Shown here: positions 1 through 7,042 of the stretch, piece after piece | Layout of the letters: every line of letters begins with the position of its first letter | How positions within the stretch are numbered: the stretch's first letter is position 1 | Source of the DNA: an uncultured Eubacteriales bacterium | Lineage (GTDB): Bacteria; Bacillota; Clostridia; Peptostreptococcales; Anaerovoracaceae | NCBI GenBank assembly: GCA_902763505.1 | Contig: CACWSO010000006.1 | Span: 1-64,000, forward strand | Reading direction: 5' to 3' | DNA: 64,000 bases | Position numbers and translations under genes: made by a program | Notes under the pieces: model-generated | What the model was told of the DNA's origin: nothing | Databases searched by the model: none | Seen by the model: only the letters and a program-made list of their open reading frames with translations

Positions 1-52
1 TAAACTGAAAGACATTGCATCAACTCAACAGGCATTGCTCGATGCAGCATAA
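1..52 (+). CDS. C-terminal end of an unidentified protein (partial)
   Basis: Reading from base 2, the plus strand is open for 16 codons to a TAA at 50-52 and gives KLKDIASTQQALLDAA. The composition is protein-like (amphipathic, ending in alanines), and no convincing alternative is seen in the other frames. The gene starts outside the window, so the product cannot be named. A 53-bp tandem repeat array follows about 50 bases later, so these repeats may belong to the 3' flank of this gene. Confidence 0.35.
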   Translation, partial: KLKDIASTQQALLDAA

Positions 53-100
53 GCAAATATGCGGGATGAGCAATTTACACCACAATTAGGACTTGACCCC

Positions 101-290
101 TAAACCCCTGTTTTCAAACGAAAAGGTATAATTTTTGCCGACGTCACTATACCTAAACCCCTGTTTTTAGACGAAAAGGTATAGTTTTTGCCGTCGCCAC
201 TATACCTAAACCCTTGTTTTTAGACGAAAAGGTATAGTTTTTGCTGTCGCCACTATACCTTAACCCTTGTTTTCTTGTGAAAAGGTCTAG
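101..290. repeat. 53-bp tandem repeat array, three full copies and one partial
   Basis: Copies begin at 101, 154, 207 and (degenerate) 260, an exact 53-bp period. Each full copy ends in a hairpin with 7-base arms, GGTATAG and CTATACC: 125-153 (one mismatch), 178-206 and 231-259. The other half of each unit has short ACCT and AGGT arms. The copies differ by a few substitutions, and the last one loses its closing arm. The period is not a multiple of three, so the open frame across it is not coding. The role is unknown; it could be serial transcription attenuators, a protein-binding array or a decayed mobile element end. Confidence 0.85.
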
Positions 291-295
291 TCGTT

Positions 296-328
296 TCACA
301 ACAAAACCCCCATCACGGTGATGGGGGC
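296..328 (-). terminator. Rho-independent terminator of the PPOX gene
   Basis: Perfect hairpin with arms CCCCCATCA and TGATGGGGG at 306-326. Read on the minus strand it is followed by TTTTGTTGTG. It lies just after the stop codon of the minus-strand FMN-binding protein gene. Confidence 0.8.
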
Positions 329-346
329 CATACACGATTCAGCGTC

Positions 347-742
347 TTACAGCAGATTCTCTCCTTCGCCCATCATAGCGATGTCTACTGCAGTTGCATC
401 CTCCAGATGGAATATCGCCATCTTTTTACCAGTCTGCTCGTTATAGATGTTGCGCAGGTCAGGCATCATATCCAGAGCGGCCTCTGCGTACTTCGGATCC
501 TCCTCAAATACTGCCTTGCCAGTGTAACGCATCCAGTGACCGTCCTGCTTGCAGGCAACGATTTCGACCTTTGGATTTGCCACCATCTGTTTATATACAT
601 CCTTGAAGTCGCCAACACCGAAGAGTACCTTGTCATCCATCTCAAAATGGGCGCCCAGCGGTCTGACCTTCGGCTGATCGCCGTCAACGGTTGCCAGGAA
701 AAATACGCCGGCTTCTGTTAAGAAATCATTTACCTTACTCAT
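347..742 (-). CDS. Pyridoxamine 5'-phosphate oxidase family (FMN-binding split barrel) protein
   Basis: A 131-residue single-domain protein beginning MSKVNDFLTEAG, with the sequence VFFLATVDGDQPKVRPLG typical of small flavin-binding PPOX proteins of clostridia. The middle part (VLFGVGDFKDVYKQM, then the WMRYTGKAVFEED strand) fits the split-barrel fold. Such proteins bind FMN or F420-like cofactors, and their substrates are mostly unknown. The ATG at 742 is chosen because GAGAGGA precedes it by about 8 bases; an in-frame codon at 778 is less likely. The start overlaps the stop of the upstream Nudix gene by 4 bases (ATGA), so the two are probably co-translated. It is one of four PPOX-type genes in the window. 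Confidence 0.85.
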   Translation of the reverse strand: MSKVNDFLTEAGVFFLATVDGDQPKVRPLGAHFEMDDKVLFGVGDFKDVYKQMVANPKVEIVACKQDGHWMRYTGKAVFEEDPKYAEAALDMMPDLRNIYNEQTGKKMAIFHLEDATAVDIAMMGEGENLL

Positions 743-1380
743 TTTGCATTCCTCTCTTTCTCTTTCGCCAGCAGCCACGCCATGACGTGCACGGACTGCT
801 GAAACTGTCCATTATAAATCATGTTCTCTATTTCATCCGCAGAGTACTTTTGAATATTCAGTACTTCGGTCTCATCCAGATCCTGCCCTGCCACCAGCCG
901 GCAGTTCTTTGCACGGAACACTGTCGCGTAGTTGTCTGCGATGGTCGCATTGGACGGTATGGTCAACAGGTGTTCCCATTCATCGGACTCGTAGCCCGTT
1001 TCTTCCATCAGTTCCCGCTTGGCCGTCTCCAACAGCTCTTCCGCTGCTGAGGTCTCAGACTCTCCAGCCGTGGTCTCCGCGCCTGCACCTCTATACTCCT
1101 TCCCATCAAAACGCTCTACGCCGCCTGCCGGAAACTCTGTGGTCACTTCCTTGATGCCCTGCCTGAACTGCCGCACACAAAGGTACTGGCCATCCACGTC
1201 AGATGCCACAATGACGACGTAGTCTTTGCGGCTGTAGCTGTAAAAAGGCTCAAACACCCGCCCGTCAGGATATCTGTATGCTGATTTCCGGAAGTCGATC
1301 CACTGGTCCTGCACCACGTGCTCCACGCTGATCTCTTCCCACGCCAGGTCTTTGTCTTTGTCTCTGTCTCTATCTGTCAT
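739..1380 (-). CDS. Nudix hydrolase, ADP-ribose pyrophosphatase-like
   Basis: A 213-residue protein of the ADP-sugar pyrophosphatase type. It would cleave nucleoside diphosphates linked to another moiety, most likely ADP-ribose. The core RELMEETG of the Nudix box is at about residues 122-129, and the FPAGG strand-turn precedes it at 83-87. In ordinary family members the GG and the RE are about 13-15 residues apart. Here they are about 35 apart, with a low-complexity insert rich in Gly, Glu, Ala and Thr. The N-terminus has a charged DRDRDKDKD run. GAGG sits 7 bases before the ATG at 1380; a GTG one codon upstream is the alternative. It overlaps the following PPOX gene by 4 bases. Confidence 0.87.
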   Translation of the reverse strand: MTDRDRDKDKDLAWEEISVEHVVQDQWIDFRKSAYRYPDGRVFEPFYSYSRKDYVVIVASDVDGQYLCVRQFRQGIKEVTTEFPAGGVERFDGKEYRGAGAETTAGESETSAAEELLETAKRELMEETGYESDEWEHLLTIPSNATIADNYATVFRAKNCRLVAGQDLDETEVLNIQKYSADEIENMIYNGQFQQSVHVMAWLLAKEKERNAK

Positions 1381-1395
1381 CACGCATCCTCACGC

Positions 1396-1578
1396 CTACT
1401 CAACCTCATACTTTCGCAGGTCGATTCCCTGCTTCAGAGCCATATCAACCAGTTCTTCATCCGAGGCTTTTTCGATATCGATGGCTTCCACCAGCGCACC
1501 GCCAAAACCGCCGACGAAGAAAGCGCCTAAATCCTCGTTCCGCATATCTTCACGGAGTTTATCTACATCAATGATCAT
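1396..1578 (-). CDS. Small conserved-looking protein of unknown function (60 residues)
   Basis: An acidic 60-residue protein beginning MIIDVDKLREDM and containing a Gly-rich centre (FFVGGFGG) followed by acidic helices. It starts 11 bases inside the end of the upstream DMT transporter gene and is followed 15 bases later by the Nudix gene, so it sits in the same transcript. No recognised domain. The tight operon packing, normal codon use and absence of a competing frame support it being real. Confidence 0.6.
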   Translation of the reverse strand: MIIDVDKLREDMRNEDLGAFFVGGFGGALVEAIDIEKASDEELVDMALKQGIDLRKYEVE

Positions 1579-2524
1579 ATGAATCCTCCTTCACCGCAGC
1601 ATCTAGCACTGCTGCATCCGGCTCCGCAACTGTCGTCTTCACATCTGTCCGGCTCAGCACAATCATAGACACGACGACGATCGCCATGCCGATGACGCCA
1701 AGCACAGTTGGAACTTCCCGGTACACGAGCAATCCCAGAATCAAGGCTGCCGTCGGCTCCGCCCCGGACGCCAGTATCGACGCCACGCCGGAATCTACGA
1801 ATACAAAGGCAACCGTAAACAGCAGATTCGGCATCAGTGATACCACCACCGCATGGGCCAGCAAAAACAACGAGCTCCACAACGGCCGCTCTGCCACAAA
1901 GTCCACCATGATCCCATAGTCTGTGAACGGTGCCATGACGATCAGGCCGATGATTGCCGTATACACCTGTATGGTCAGCGGATGGACCTTCCGCACATCC
2001 GTGACCTCTTTCAGCACGATGGCGAAGAGCGCGTTGGACATGGATGACGCAACGCCCATAGACAAACCGAGTACGCTCCACTTCAGGGCGCCTGATTCCA
2101 CAACGCCACTGAGTAACACGCATCCCATCAATGCGCCAACCATGCATGCCAGCCGCACCACCGTGATCTTCTCTCCGAACAGAATCCTACCGAAGATGAT
2201 GACGAACACCGGCGCCGTGCACAGCAAAATCGACGCTAGTGACATGCTCAATGTGGTGATCGAGATGTTGTAGCAGATGTTCATCAGCACATATCCGTCG
2301 ATGCCGATGATGGCGAGCAGTCCCAGATCACGCTTGTTCACACGGAAGAGACTCTTATCATACAGCAAAGTACCGATCACCAAAATCAGTGCCATCACTG
2401 CCACTCTCGAAAATGTAATTGTAATATTGTCAAATCCCGCTTCATCCAGGGTGCGGACAAACACACCTGCACTGCCCCAGCAAGCCCCGGAGATGAGCGG
2501 CAGCAGATAAGCAAATCTTGTCAT
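1568..2524 (-). CDS. EamA/DMT superfamily transporter
   Basis: A 318-residue inner membrane protein with about ten hydrophobic segments arranged as two EamA repeats; the family pattern SGACWGSAGVFVRTL lies near the N-terminus. Drug/metabolite transporters of this kind export small metabolites or amino acids, and the substrate cannot be told from sequence. The C-terminal 25 residues are hydrophilic and Ala/Asp-rich. The ATG at 2524 is preferred over an in-frame TTG at 2530, although neither has a strong ribosome binding site. It heads a probable operon with the 60-residue protein, the Nudix hydrolase and the PPOX protein. Confidence 0.85.
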   Translation of the reverse strand: MTRFAYLLPLISGACWGSAGVFVRTLDEAGFDNITITFSRVAVMALILVIGTLLYDKSLFRVNKRDLGLLAIIGIDGYVLMNICYNISITTLSMSLASILLCTAPVFVIIFGRILFGEKITVVRLACMVGALMGCVLLSGVVESGALKWSVLGLSMGVASSMSNALFAIVLKEVTDVRKVHPLTIQVYTAIIGLIVMAPFTDYGIMVDFVAERPLWSSLFLLAHAVVVSLMPNLLFTVAFVFVDSGVASILASGAEPTAALILGLLVYREVPTVLGVIGMAIVVVSMIVLSRTDVKTTVAEPDAAVLDAAVKEDSYDH

Positions 2525-2567
2525 TTTCAATTAACGTCCGTCTTCTGTGAGTCTGTCGCTATCCAGG

Positions 2568-2747
2568 TTACTCCTCGTTCAACTCTTTCTGCGCTTCCGC
2601 TTCGTCCATCTTATCCAGCACAGCTTTGCAGATGAAATAGGACACCGTCATGTCAAAGATATACAGCGAAAGATAAACGGCCGTGCAGAATTTCGCATGT
2701 TTCTTGTAATTCCAGTGGGTAAAGTACCCTCTCATCTTCTCTTCCAT
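2568..2747 (-). CDS. Small single-span membrane protein (59 residues)
   Basis: A 59-codon frame starting MEEKMRGYFTHWNYKKH, with one hydrophobic segment at about residues 22-44 (AVYLSLYIFDMTVSYFI) and a charged C-terminal tail rich in Glu, Lys and Asp. It is preceded by an excellent AAGGAGGAG ribosome binding site and lies 11 bases after the yhbY stop. It is therefore very likely translated as the second gene of that operon. No family is recognised; topology would be cytoplasmic N-terminus by the positive-inside rule. Confidence 0.7.
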   Translation of the reverse strand: MEEKMRGYFTHWNYKKHAKFCTAVYLSLYIFDMTVSYFICKAVLDKMDEAEAQKELNEE

Positions 2748-2758
2748 GAGACTCCTCC

Positions 2759-3058
2759 TTACTTTGGAAGGACAATTCTCCTGTTCTCCTTTTCCGGCGC
2801 CTGCCTGTACAGCACGAACTTCCGTCCGATGGCCTGCACGAACTCTGCATCGAGCATTTCCGCCAGTTCATTGGCAACCGGTTTGGCTTCCAGAATACTT
2901 CCTTCCTGGATCTTGACTTTGACCAGCTCCTGCGCCGTCAAATTCTTATCCAACTCCTTAATAACGGTTTCTGTCACGTCGTTCTTGCCTATGAATACGA
3001 CCGGGTCCAGCTCCTGGCCCAGTTTTCTCAAGTAACTTCTCTGTTTGCCTGTAATCAT
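2759..3058 (-). CDS. yhbY: Ribosome assembly RNA-binding protein YhbY (CRM domain)
   Basis: A 99-residue protein consisting of one CRS1-YhbY (CRM) domain: MITGKQRSYLRKLGQELDPVVFIGKN at the N-terminus, then the TVIKELDKNLTAQELVKVKI helix-strand unit and an IGRKFVLYR strand near the C-terminus. Family members bind pre-50S particles and help large-subunit assembly. The length is the usual one. GGAG lies 9 bases before the ATG. A small membrane-protein gene follows in the same transcript. Confidence 0.93.
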   Translation of the reverse strand: MITGKQRSYLRKLGQELDPVVFIGKNDVTETVIKELDKNLTAQELVKVKIQEGSILEAKPVANELAEMLDAEFVQAIGRKFVLYRQAPEKENRRIVLPK

Positions 3059-3102
3059 TTAAGTATCTCCAATTCTGTAATAACGGGTTTCTAATTATAG
3101 CT

Positions 3103-3177
3103 CATAAAAGAAAAGCCCTGGAGTCGCACCTCCAGGAACAATTCTGTGCATAAATGTCTCATCACGACTTTTGCCTA
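3103..3177 (-). ncRNA. Candidate type I antitoxin small RNA
   Basis: A minus-strand transcript of about 70-75 nt is predicted. It would start 6-7 bases after a consensus promoter (3183-3212) and end in a hairpin with arms CCTGGAG/CTCCAGG (3117-3136), followed on the minus strand by GGCTTTTCTTTT. There is no open frame of note inside. The segment 3159-3172 reads TCATCACGACTTTT on the plus strand and nearly matches 3305-3318 (TCATCATGACTTTT), which are codons 3-7 of the 29-residue peptide gene. The RNA could therefore pair with that mRNA over 14 consecutive bases with one G-U pair. GTGCA at 3146-3150 and 3291-3295 extends the similarity to the ribosome binding site region. Confidence 0.65.
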
Positions 3178-3182
3178 AATGA

Positions 3183-3212
3183 ATTATAGCAAATTGGAAA
3201 ATAGTATGTCAA
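3183..3212 (-). promoter_or_regulatory. Consensus sigma-70 type promoter for the small RNA
   Basis: On the minus strand, a perfect TTGACA (3207-3212) is separated by 18 bases from a perfect TATAAT (3183-3188). It is back-to-back with the toxin-gene promoter. The antitoxin promoter being the stronger of the two is what type I systems usually show. Confidence 0.8.
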
Positions 3213-3219
3213 TAGCATG

Positions 3220-3248
3220 TTTACATTAATTTCCATTTATGGTATAGT
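3220..3248 (+). promoter_or_regulatory. Promoter of the small hydrophobic peptide gene
   Basis: TTTACA at 3220-3225, a 17-base spacer, and TATAGT at 3243-3248. Transcription would start near 3255 and give a leader of about 43 nt before the ATG at 3298. Confidence 0.75.
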
Positions 3249-3297
3249 CTTCTTGTTGCTATTCTCCTATACTGTAGCGGCAGAAAGGAGGTGCAAA

Positions 3298-3387
3298 ATG
3301 AATATCATCATGACTTTTATTGTGTCTACTATAGCAAGTATAATAGCCTATTATATTTGCAAATGGCTGAGTAGATATCTCAAATAG
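3298..3387 (+). CDS. 29-residue hydrophobic peptide, candidate type I toxin
   Basis: The frame encodes MNIIMTFIVS at the start and CKWLSRYLK at the end: one membrane-spanning helix with a cationic, aromatic C-terminus. This is the architecture of small type I toxins such as TisB- or Fst/TxpA-like peptides, which insert in the cytoplasmic membrane. AAAGGAGG sits 8 bases before the ATG, and a good promoter precedes it. A divergent small RNA gene about 80 bases upstream is complementary to codons 3-7. No close named family is claimed; similar YYICKWL-type small peptides occur in clostridia as far as I recall. It could alternatively be a non-toxic small membrane protein. Confidence 0.7.
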   Translation: MNIIMTFIVSTIASIIAYYICKWLSRYLK

Positions 3388-3398
3388 CAACCAGTCTT

Positions 3399-3432
3399 AT
3401 ATCTCCGAGATCGCACGCTCGGAGATGTAGTA
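3399..3432 (+). terminator. Terminator-like hairpin after the small peptide gene
   Basis: Nine-base arms ATCTCCGAG (3401-3409) and CTCGGAGAT (3418-3426) around an eight-base loop, 13 bases after the peptide stop. No long T-run follows on the plus strand. It also lies just beyond the stop of the minus-strand ArsC-like gene and may serve both. Confidence 0.6.
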
Positions 3433-3780
3433 TCATTTAAGCGTCTCCCACTCTCCCTGCTTGAATCCGACCAGCACTGCGTCGTCTTTGATCAGCAACG
3501 GCCGCTTCACCAGCATGCCGTCACTCGCCAGCAGGTCATACATCTCATCTTCTGTCATATTCGGCAGCTTATCCTTCAGCTGCAGCTCACGGTACAGCAT
3601 ACCACTCGTATTGAAGAACTTACGCAAAGGCAACCCGCTCTGCTTATGCCACTTCACGAGTTCCTTCCTCGTCGGGTTCTCCTCTTTGATATCTCTTTCG
3701 TCAAAGGCAATCCCGTTCTCCTCCAGCCACTTGCGGGCTTTCTTGCATGTGGAGCACTTCGGGTAACATACAAATAACAT
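3433..3780 (-). CDS. Arsenate reductase/Spx family thioredoxin-fold protein
   Basis: A 115-residue ArsC/Spx/MgsR-like protein. The N-terminus has the CXXC motif C9-S-T-C12 in YPKCSTCKKARKWL, followed by the family pattern FDERDIKEENPTRKEL and, near residue 94, KRPLLI. Members are either glutaredoxin-dependent reductases or Spx-like regulators that bind RNA polymerase. The pattern here fits the YffB/MgsR-type group better than true ArsC, so no gene symbol is given. A strong AAGGAGG site lies before the ATG. It is the last gene after two lipoprotein genes on the same strand. Confidence 0.85.
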   Translation of the reverse strand: MLFVCYPKCSTCKKARKWLEENGIAFDERDIKEENPTRKELVKWHKQSGLPLRKFFNTSGMLYRELQLKDKLPNMTEDEMYDLLASDGMLVKRPLLIKDDAVLVGFKQGEWETLK

Positions 3781-3792
3781 ATCACAACCTCC

Positions 3793-4488
3793 TTACTGGC
3801 AAAGCGAATTCATATAATGATACGCCGTTTCTTCATAGATTTCACCCATATAGCTATGCGCGACCGCTCCTGGAACGCTGTAGTTGATGTAGTGTATATG
3901 CACGACTTCCTTGTTTACCGCGTCAATCACGAATACATAGGTCACGATATCCAATCTGTCAAGCGGCCCCACATAATAATCATGAGCCACATTGAAACAG
4001 AGGGCCGTCATCAGAATCAAGTACTTGCACTGCCCTCTTGTATCTGCAAAAGCTTCCGGCTTCGTCGGTGCTACTGCATTCTCTGAAACATAATGCGGAA
4101 GCTCCTCTTCCTGCCCTTCCTTCGGCCTGACGCATGGATCAACGCGCGGTGCTTCAGTCTCCGACTGAGTCGCGTACTCAGAACCCCAGATCACCTTACC
4201 TTCTTCCAGCCGGAAGTCATCTGCCGTCAGTGCAGCTTTCCCTTCTTCCGAAAGGAAGAGCTCCCCGTTCGCCTGGCATTTGAAAATCACACCCTCGTCC
4301 GGATTTTTCTCTGCATAGCCTTTGTCAAACATGTCCTGAACAGCACTGTCCCAGACGTCCTTTGACCAGCTGTCATCTGTTACCCCCTCTTTATCCGCGG
4401 CTGGATTGAGCACAGCCGCATCTCCTCCGCATCCTGCAAAGGCAACGCATACCACAACCATCAGCGTCACAATCAACAGCTTTCTCAT
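3793..4488 (-). CDS. Lipoprotein of unknown function (231 residues)
   Basis: Begins MRKLLIVTLMVVVCVAFAGCGG, a type II signal peptide with lipobox AFAGC, so it should be lipid-anchored outside the membrane. The mature part has no recognised domain. It contains a PRVDPCVRPKEGQEEELPHY stretch, then a mixed region with a YYVGPLDRLDIVTYVFVID strand near the C-terminus that could be a small beta domain. TAGGAGG precedes the start. It lies 9 bases after the next lipoprotein gene and shares its nearly identical signal peptide ending, so the two are probably co-expressed. Confidence 0.75.
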   Translation of the reverse strand: MRKLLIVTLMVVVCVAFAGCGGDAAVLNPAADKEGVTDDSWSKDVWDSAVQDMFDKGYAEKNPDEGVIFKCQANGELFLSEEGKAALTADDFRLEEGKVIWGSEYATQSETEAPRVDPCVRPKEGQEEELPHYVSENAVAPTKPEAFADTRGQCKYLILMTALCFNVAHDYYVGPLDRLDIVTYVFVIDAVNKEVVHIHYINYSVPGAVAHSYMGEIYEETAYHYMNSLCQ

Positions 4489-4497
4489 ATCTGCCTC

Positions 4498-5160
4498 CTA
4501 GAATCCCGGCTGCACGATATCGTCCTGTATCGTGTCATCCGCATTGAAGATATCTGTATCTCCGATTCCTTCATACACATCTGTGTTGCCGATACCATCG
4601 TAGTTTTCGTTGCCTGCATCAGGCGCAATCGGAACACCCTCCGGTAATCCTGATGATGTTGTCGTGGTGGTCGTTGTCTCTGTTTCCGGTGTCATGCCGG
4701 ACAGATTCAGTTCTACAGTCTCCTCGTCGCTGGTGCCTTTGAGCGTCCCGCTCGTTGGAAGCGCCGTTCCTGTCGGGATGTCGAAATAGAACACTACCCT
4801 ACTTCCATAGCCTTCCACCTCGTCGGTGGCTGCGAAGGATATGGATTTCGGCGAATAGGTCGTATCTCCATCCGTTAGCGTCAAATCAATGGCGCTTTGC
4901 GTGCTCAAGGCTCCGCTAGTTCCCAAACCGCTGATAATAACCGGTGCTGAATTACCGACATGCAGCAGGCTTACTCCGTAGCATTCTGTTGAACTAGTAT
5001 CCTCATCTATCGCCCTTACTACTTTTTCGAGAGCATATGTGTCCTCCCCAAGCTGAAACTGCTCTCCCTCGGAATAGCCTGAACCGCCACCGCATCCTGC
5101 AAAGGCAACGCACATAATCATGACCGCCATTGCTGCGATAATCTTGTTCAAACTCTTCAT
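4498..5160 (-). CDS. Lipoprotein of unknown function with Thr-rich linker (220 residues)
   Basis: A type II signal peptide ends at CVAFAGC about residue 23. The mature domain (about 30-150) looks like an all-beta DUF4352-type extracellular domain: FQLGEDTYALEKVVRAID, then alternating strands with VVFYFDIPTG. A Thr-rich stretch (TETETTTTTTTSS) follows, then an acidic tail with repeats of the form GIGDTD/GIGNTD. The ATG at 5160 is chosen because GAGGAGGAAGG lies just upstream. The DUF4352-like assignment is by appearance only. Confidence 0.72.
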   Translation of the reverse strand: MKSLNKIIAAMAVMIMCVAFAGCGGGSGYSEGEQFQLGEDTYALEKVVRAIDEDTSSTECYGVSLLHVGNSAPVIISGLGTSGALSTQSAIDLTLTDGDTTYSPKSISFAATDEVEGYGSRVVFYFDIPTGTALPTSGTLKGTSDEETVELNLSGMTPETETTTTTTTSSGLPEGVPIAPDAGNENYDGIGNTDVYEGIGDTDIFNADDTIQDDIVQPGF

Positions 5161-5171
5161 TTCCTTCCTCC

Positions 5172-5858
5172 TCAACGTTTCAATAACTTTCTGATATCCT
5201 TTTCATCGGCGCCCGGCAGAATTGACTTCAAGTGGTCGAGCAACCGCTCATAAGATTCCTCCGGCGTCCTCGCGTATACTTCGTCTGTGAAGGCATCCCC
5301 CATGAACTGCTCCGGCGTCGCGTACTCCGCCACGCCCCAGCCGTATTCATTACCATTCTTGTCGATCATATAGGCGAAGTCGCTGATAATCACATACCCC
5401 TGGGCCTGCAGCCGGGTGATACTCGTATCGAAGCCCTTGTTGCCGCCCTTTCTGTAGTTGCCGAGGGCCTTCAGACGCTTTGAGAGCACCGGTCCGTGCC
5501 CATCGACCAGCTCATATAACGCCTTGTCCCGGAAGCTCGCTAGACCGTCCTCATACCGCGCGTCGAAAACGTATCCGTCCCGCCGGTAGTTCGCAAAGTC
5601 CGGAAACCATTCTTTGCTGATATAGACGGCTTTCTTTCCAAAAAACTTCCCGTAGGCGCACTGCAGGTCATTGATCAGCGGTCCTTTCCAGTCCCAGATT
5701 TTCCAGTCGCCGTCTGCGGAATACCAAAGCTTCGGATCCACATTCTCCTCAATGGAAAATCCCGGTACACTGCACGGAAAGAACGGCAGAAAACCCAGTT
5801 CCTGCACCGCTTCTTTCAAGTCCTCATATGAACGGATGTAGATATCATCGATGGTCAT
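5172..5858 (-). CDS. AlkZ-related conserved protein (228 residues)
   Basis: A soluble protein beginning MTIDDIYIRSYEDLKEAVQE, with the characteristic stretches LGFLPFF, FGKKAVYISKEWFPDFANYR, DARYEDGLAS and EYGWGVAEYATPE. These match a clostridial family that is annotated as AlkZ-related and is thought to be distantly linked to winged-helix DNA glycosylases; the assignment is from memory and the biochemical role is unproven. The start at 5858 is chosen for the AAGGG upstream; an in-frame ATG at 5885 would add nine residues. It lies 11 bases before a lipoprotein gene in the same orientation. Confidence 0.65.
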   Translation of the reverse strand: MTIDDIYIRSYEDLKEAVQELGFLPFFPCSVPGFSIEENVDPKLWYSADGDWKIWDWKGPLINDLQCAYGKFFGKKAVYISKEWFPDFANYRRDGYVFDARYEDGLASFRDKALYELVDGHGPVLSKRLKALGNYRKGGNKGFDTSITRLQAQGYVIISDFAYMIDKNGNEYGWGVAEYATPEQFMGDAFTDEVYARTPEESYERLLDHLKSILPGADEKDIRKLLKR

Positions 5859-5998
5859 AACAGCCCTTCTTTCCTCTGCCTGCATTATATCACAACTCTA
5901 TCAAGCAAAAGTAAAACCTGTCAGAGTTTGTTTATTCCTTCCTCTTTTTGGTGTATGATGGTATAGACAGTAATATTTTAGAAAAAGCAGGTAAAAAT

Positions 5999-7036
5999 AT
6001 GAAATACTATCTTCTTGATTATGAAAACGTCAACTCGACTGGATTGGACGGCGTCCGTGACCTCGGTGCAGACAGCCGGATCATCCTGTTCTATACGAAG
6101 AATTCCAGCAAAATCGACCTGGGAATGGTCAATTTGCTGCGCGACATGAAAGCGGAGCTGTCGATTATCGAGGTCCATCACGGCAAGCAGGCCCTGGACA
6201 TCCAGCTCGCCTCTTATCTTGGCTATCTGATCGGAACGGAGCCGGATGACACGGAGTACTACATCATCAGCAAGGATAAAGGCTACCGTAACGTCCAGAG
6301 TTTCTGGCCTGAGCGCCACATCGTCCTCTGCCGGAATCTGAATTCCGACAGCGAGATCATCGACGAACCGGCTGAAGAAAAGAAACCAGCTTCCAGATCC
6401 CGCTCCAGAGGCGGACGGAAATCTACAGCCGCAAAGGCATCCAATGCAAAGGCAGCAAAGCCTGCAGATGAGCCAGATCCAGAGGAACCGAAACAGGAAG
6501 CTTCAACGCCAGCGGAACCAGTAGATGCTCCGATGCCAGTAGAACCGGCAGAAACTCCAAAGCCAGAAGAGCCAAAACCTGTGGAAGCTCCGAAGCCGAA
6601 TGCTTTTGCAGAAGCTGCCGCTATTGCAAAGGCCGTCGTAGAAGCAAAGAAGGCCAGAAACGAGGCAGAGCAGAAGAAAAAAGCCGAGTCCAAGCAGAAG
6701 ACTTCGGCGAAGAAGAAGGATGCGGCGAAAAAGGCTGAACCGAAGAAGAAGGCTGCAGAGAAGAAAGCTGAGCCAAAGAAGAAGGCCGAACCGAAGAAAA
6801 AAACGACCGCAAAGCAGAAGGCTTCTGATGCTCGCGCTGAAGCCAACAACGAGATCCAGAAGATACTCAGCAAGGAAGGATTCCCGGAGGAAGTGGTCAA
6901 CTCCACGGCATCCTTTGTTTCAAAGAACATCGGCAAGGAAGGATACAAACAGAAGATCTACCGCGGAATCATCAAAGAAAATGGCCAGAAACAAGGTCTG
7001 GCCATCTATCGACTGATCAAAGATAAAGTTAAATAG
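5999..7036 (+). CDS. PIN/NYN-like domain protein with long Ala/Lys/Pro-rich linker
   Basis: The first ~120 residues (MKYYLLDYENVNSTGL, IILFYTKNSSKIDLG, ALDIQLASYLGYLIG, YYIISKDKGY) carry the acidic positions of a PIN-like/NYN ribonuclease domain: D8, E10, the D of ALDIQ and the D of SKDKG. Residues ~125-290 are low complexity, first Pro/Glu-rich (EPKPVEAPKP) and then a histone-H1-like run of KKKA/EPKKK units. The last ~70 residues form a helical domain (ILSKEGFPEEVVNSTASFV). The lysine-rich linker suggests nucleic-acid binding. The start at 5999 follows AGCAGG; the in-frame ATG at 5948 lies in the promoter region (TATGAT at 5954-5959). Confidence 0.78.
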   Translation: MKYYLLDYENVNSTGLDGVRDLGADSRIILFYTKNSSKIDLGMVNLLRDMKAELSIIEVHHGKQALDIQLASYLGYLIGTEPDDTEYYIISKDKGYRNVQSFWPERHIVLCRNLNSDSEIIDEPAEEKKPASRSRSRGGRKSTAAKASNAKAAKPADEPDPEEPKQEASTPAEPVDAPMPVEPAETPKPEEPKPVEAPKPNAFAEAAAIAKAVVEAKKARNEAEQKKKAESKQKTSAKKKDAAKKAEPKKKAAEKKAEPKKKAEPKKKTTAKQKASDARAEANNEIQKILSKEGFPEEVVNSTASFVSKNIGKEGYKQKIYRGIIKENGQKQGLAIYRLIKDKVK

Positions 7037-7042
7037 TTTCGT

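Noticed and set aside
101-290. Possible CRISPR array at the left end
   Set aside because: Copies are directly adjacent and homologous along the whole 53 bp; there are no unique spacers and no cas genes.
153-335. 60-codon minus-strand open frame over the 53-bp repeats
   Set aside because: It exists only because the repeats lack stops in that frame; the period is not a multiple of three and there is no ribosome binding site.
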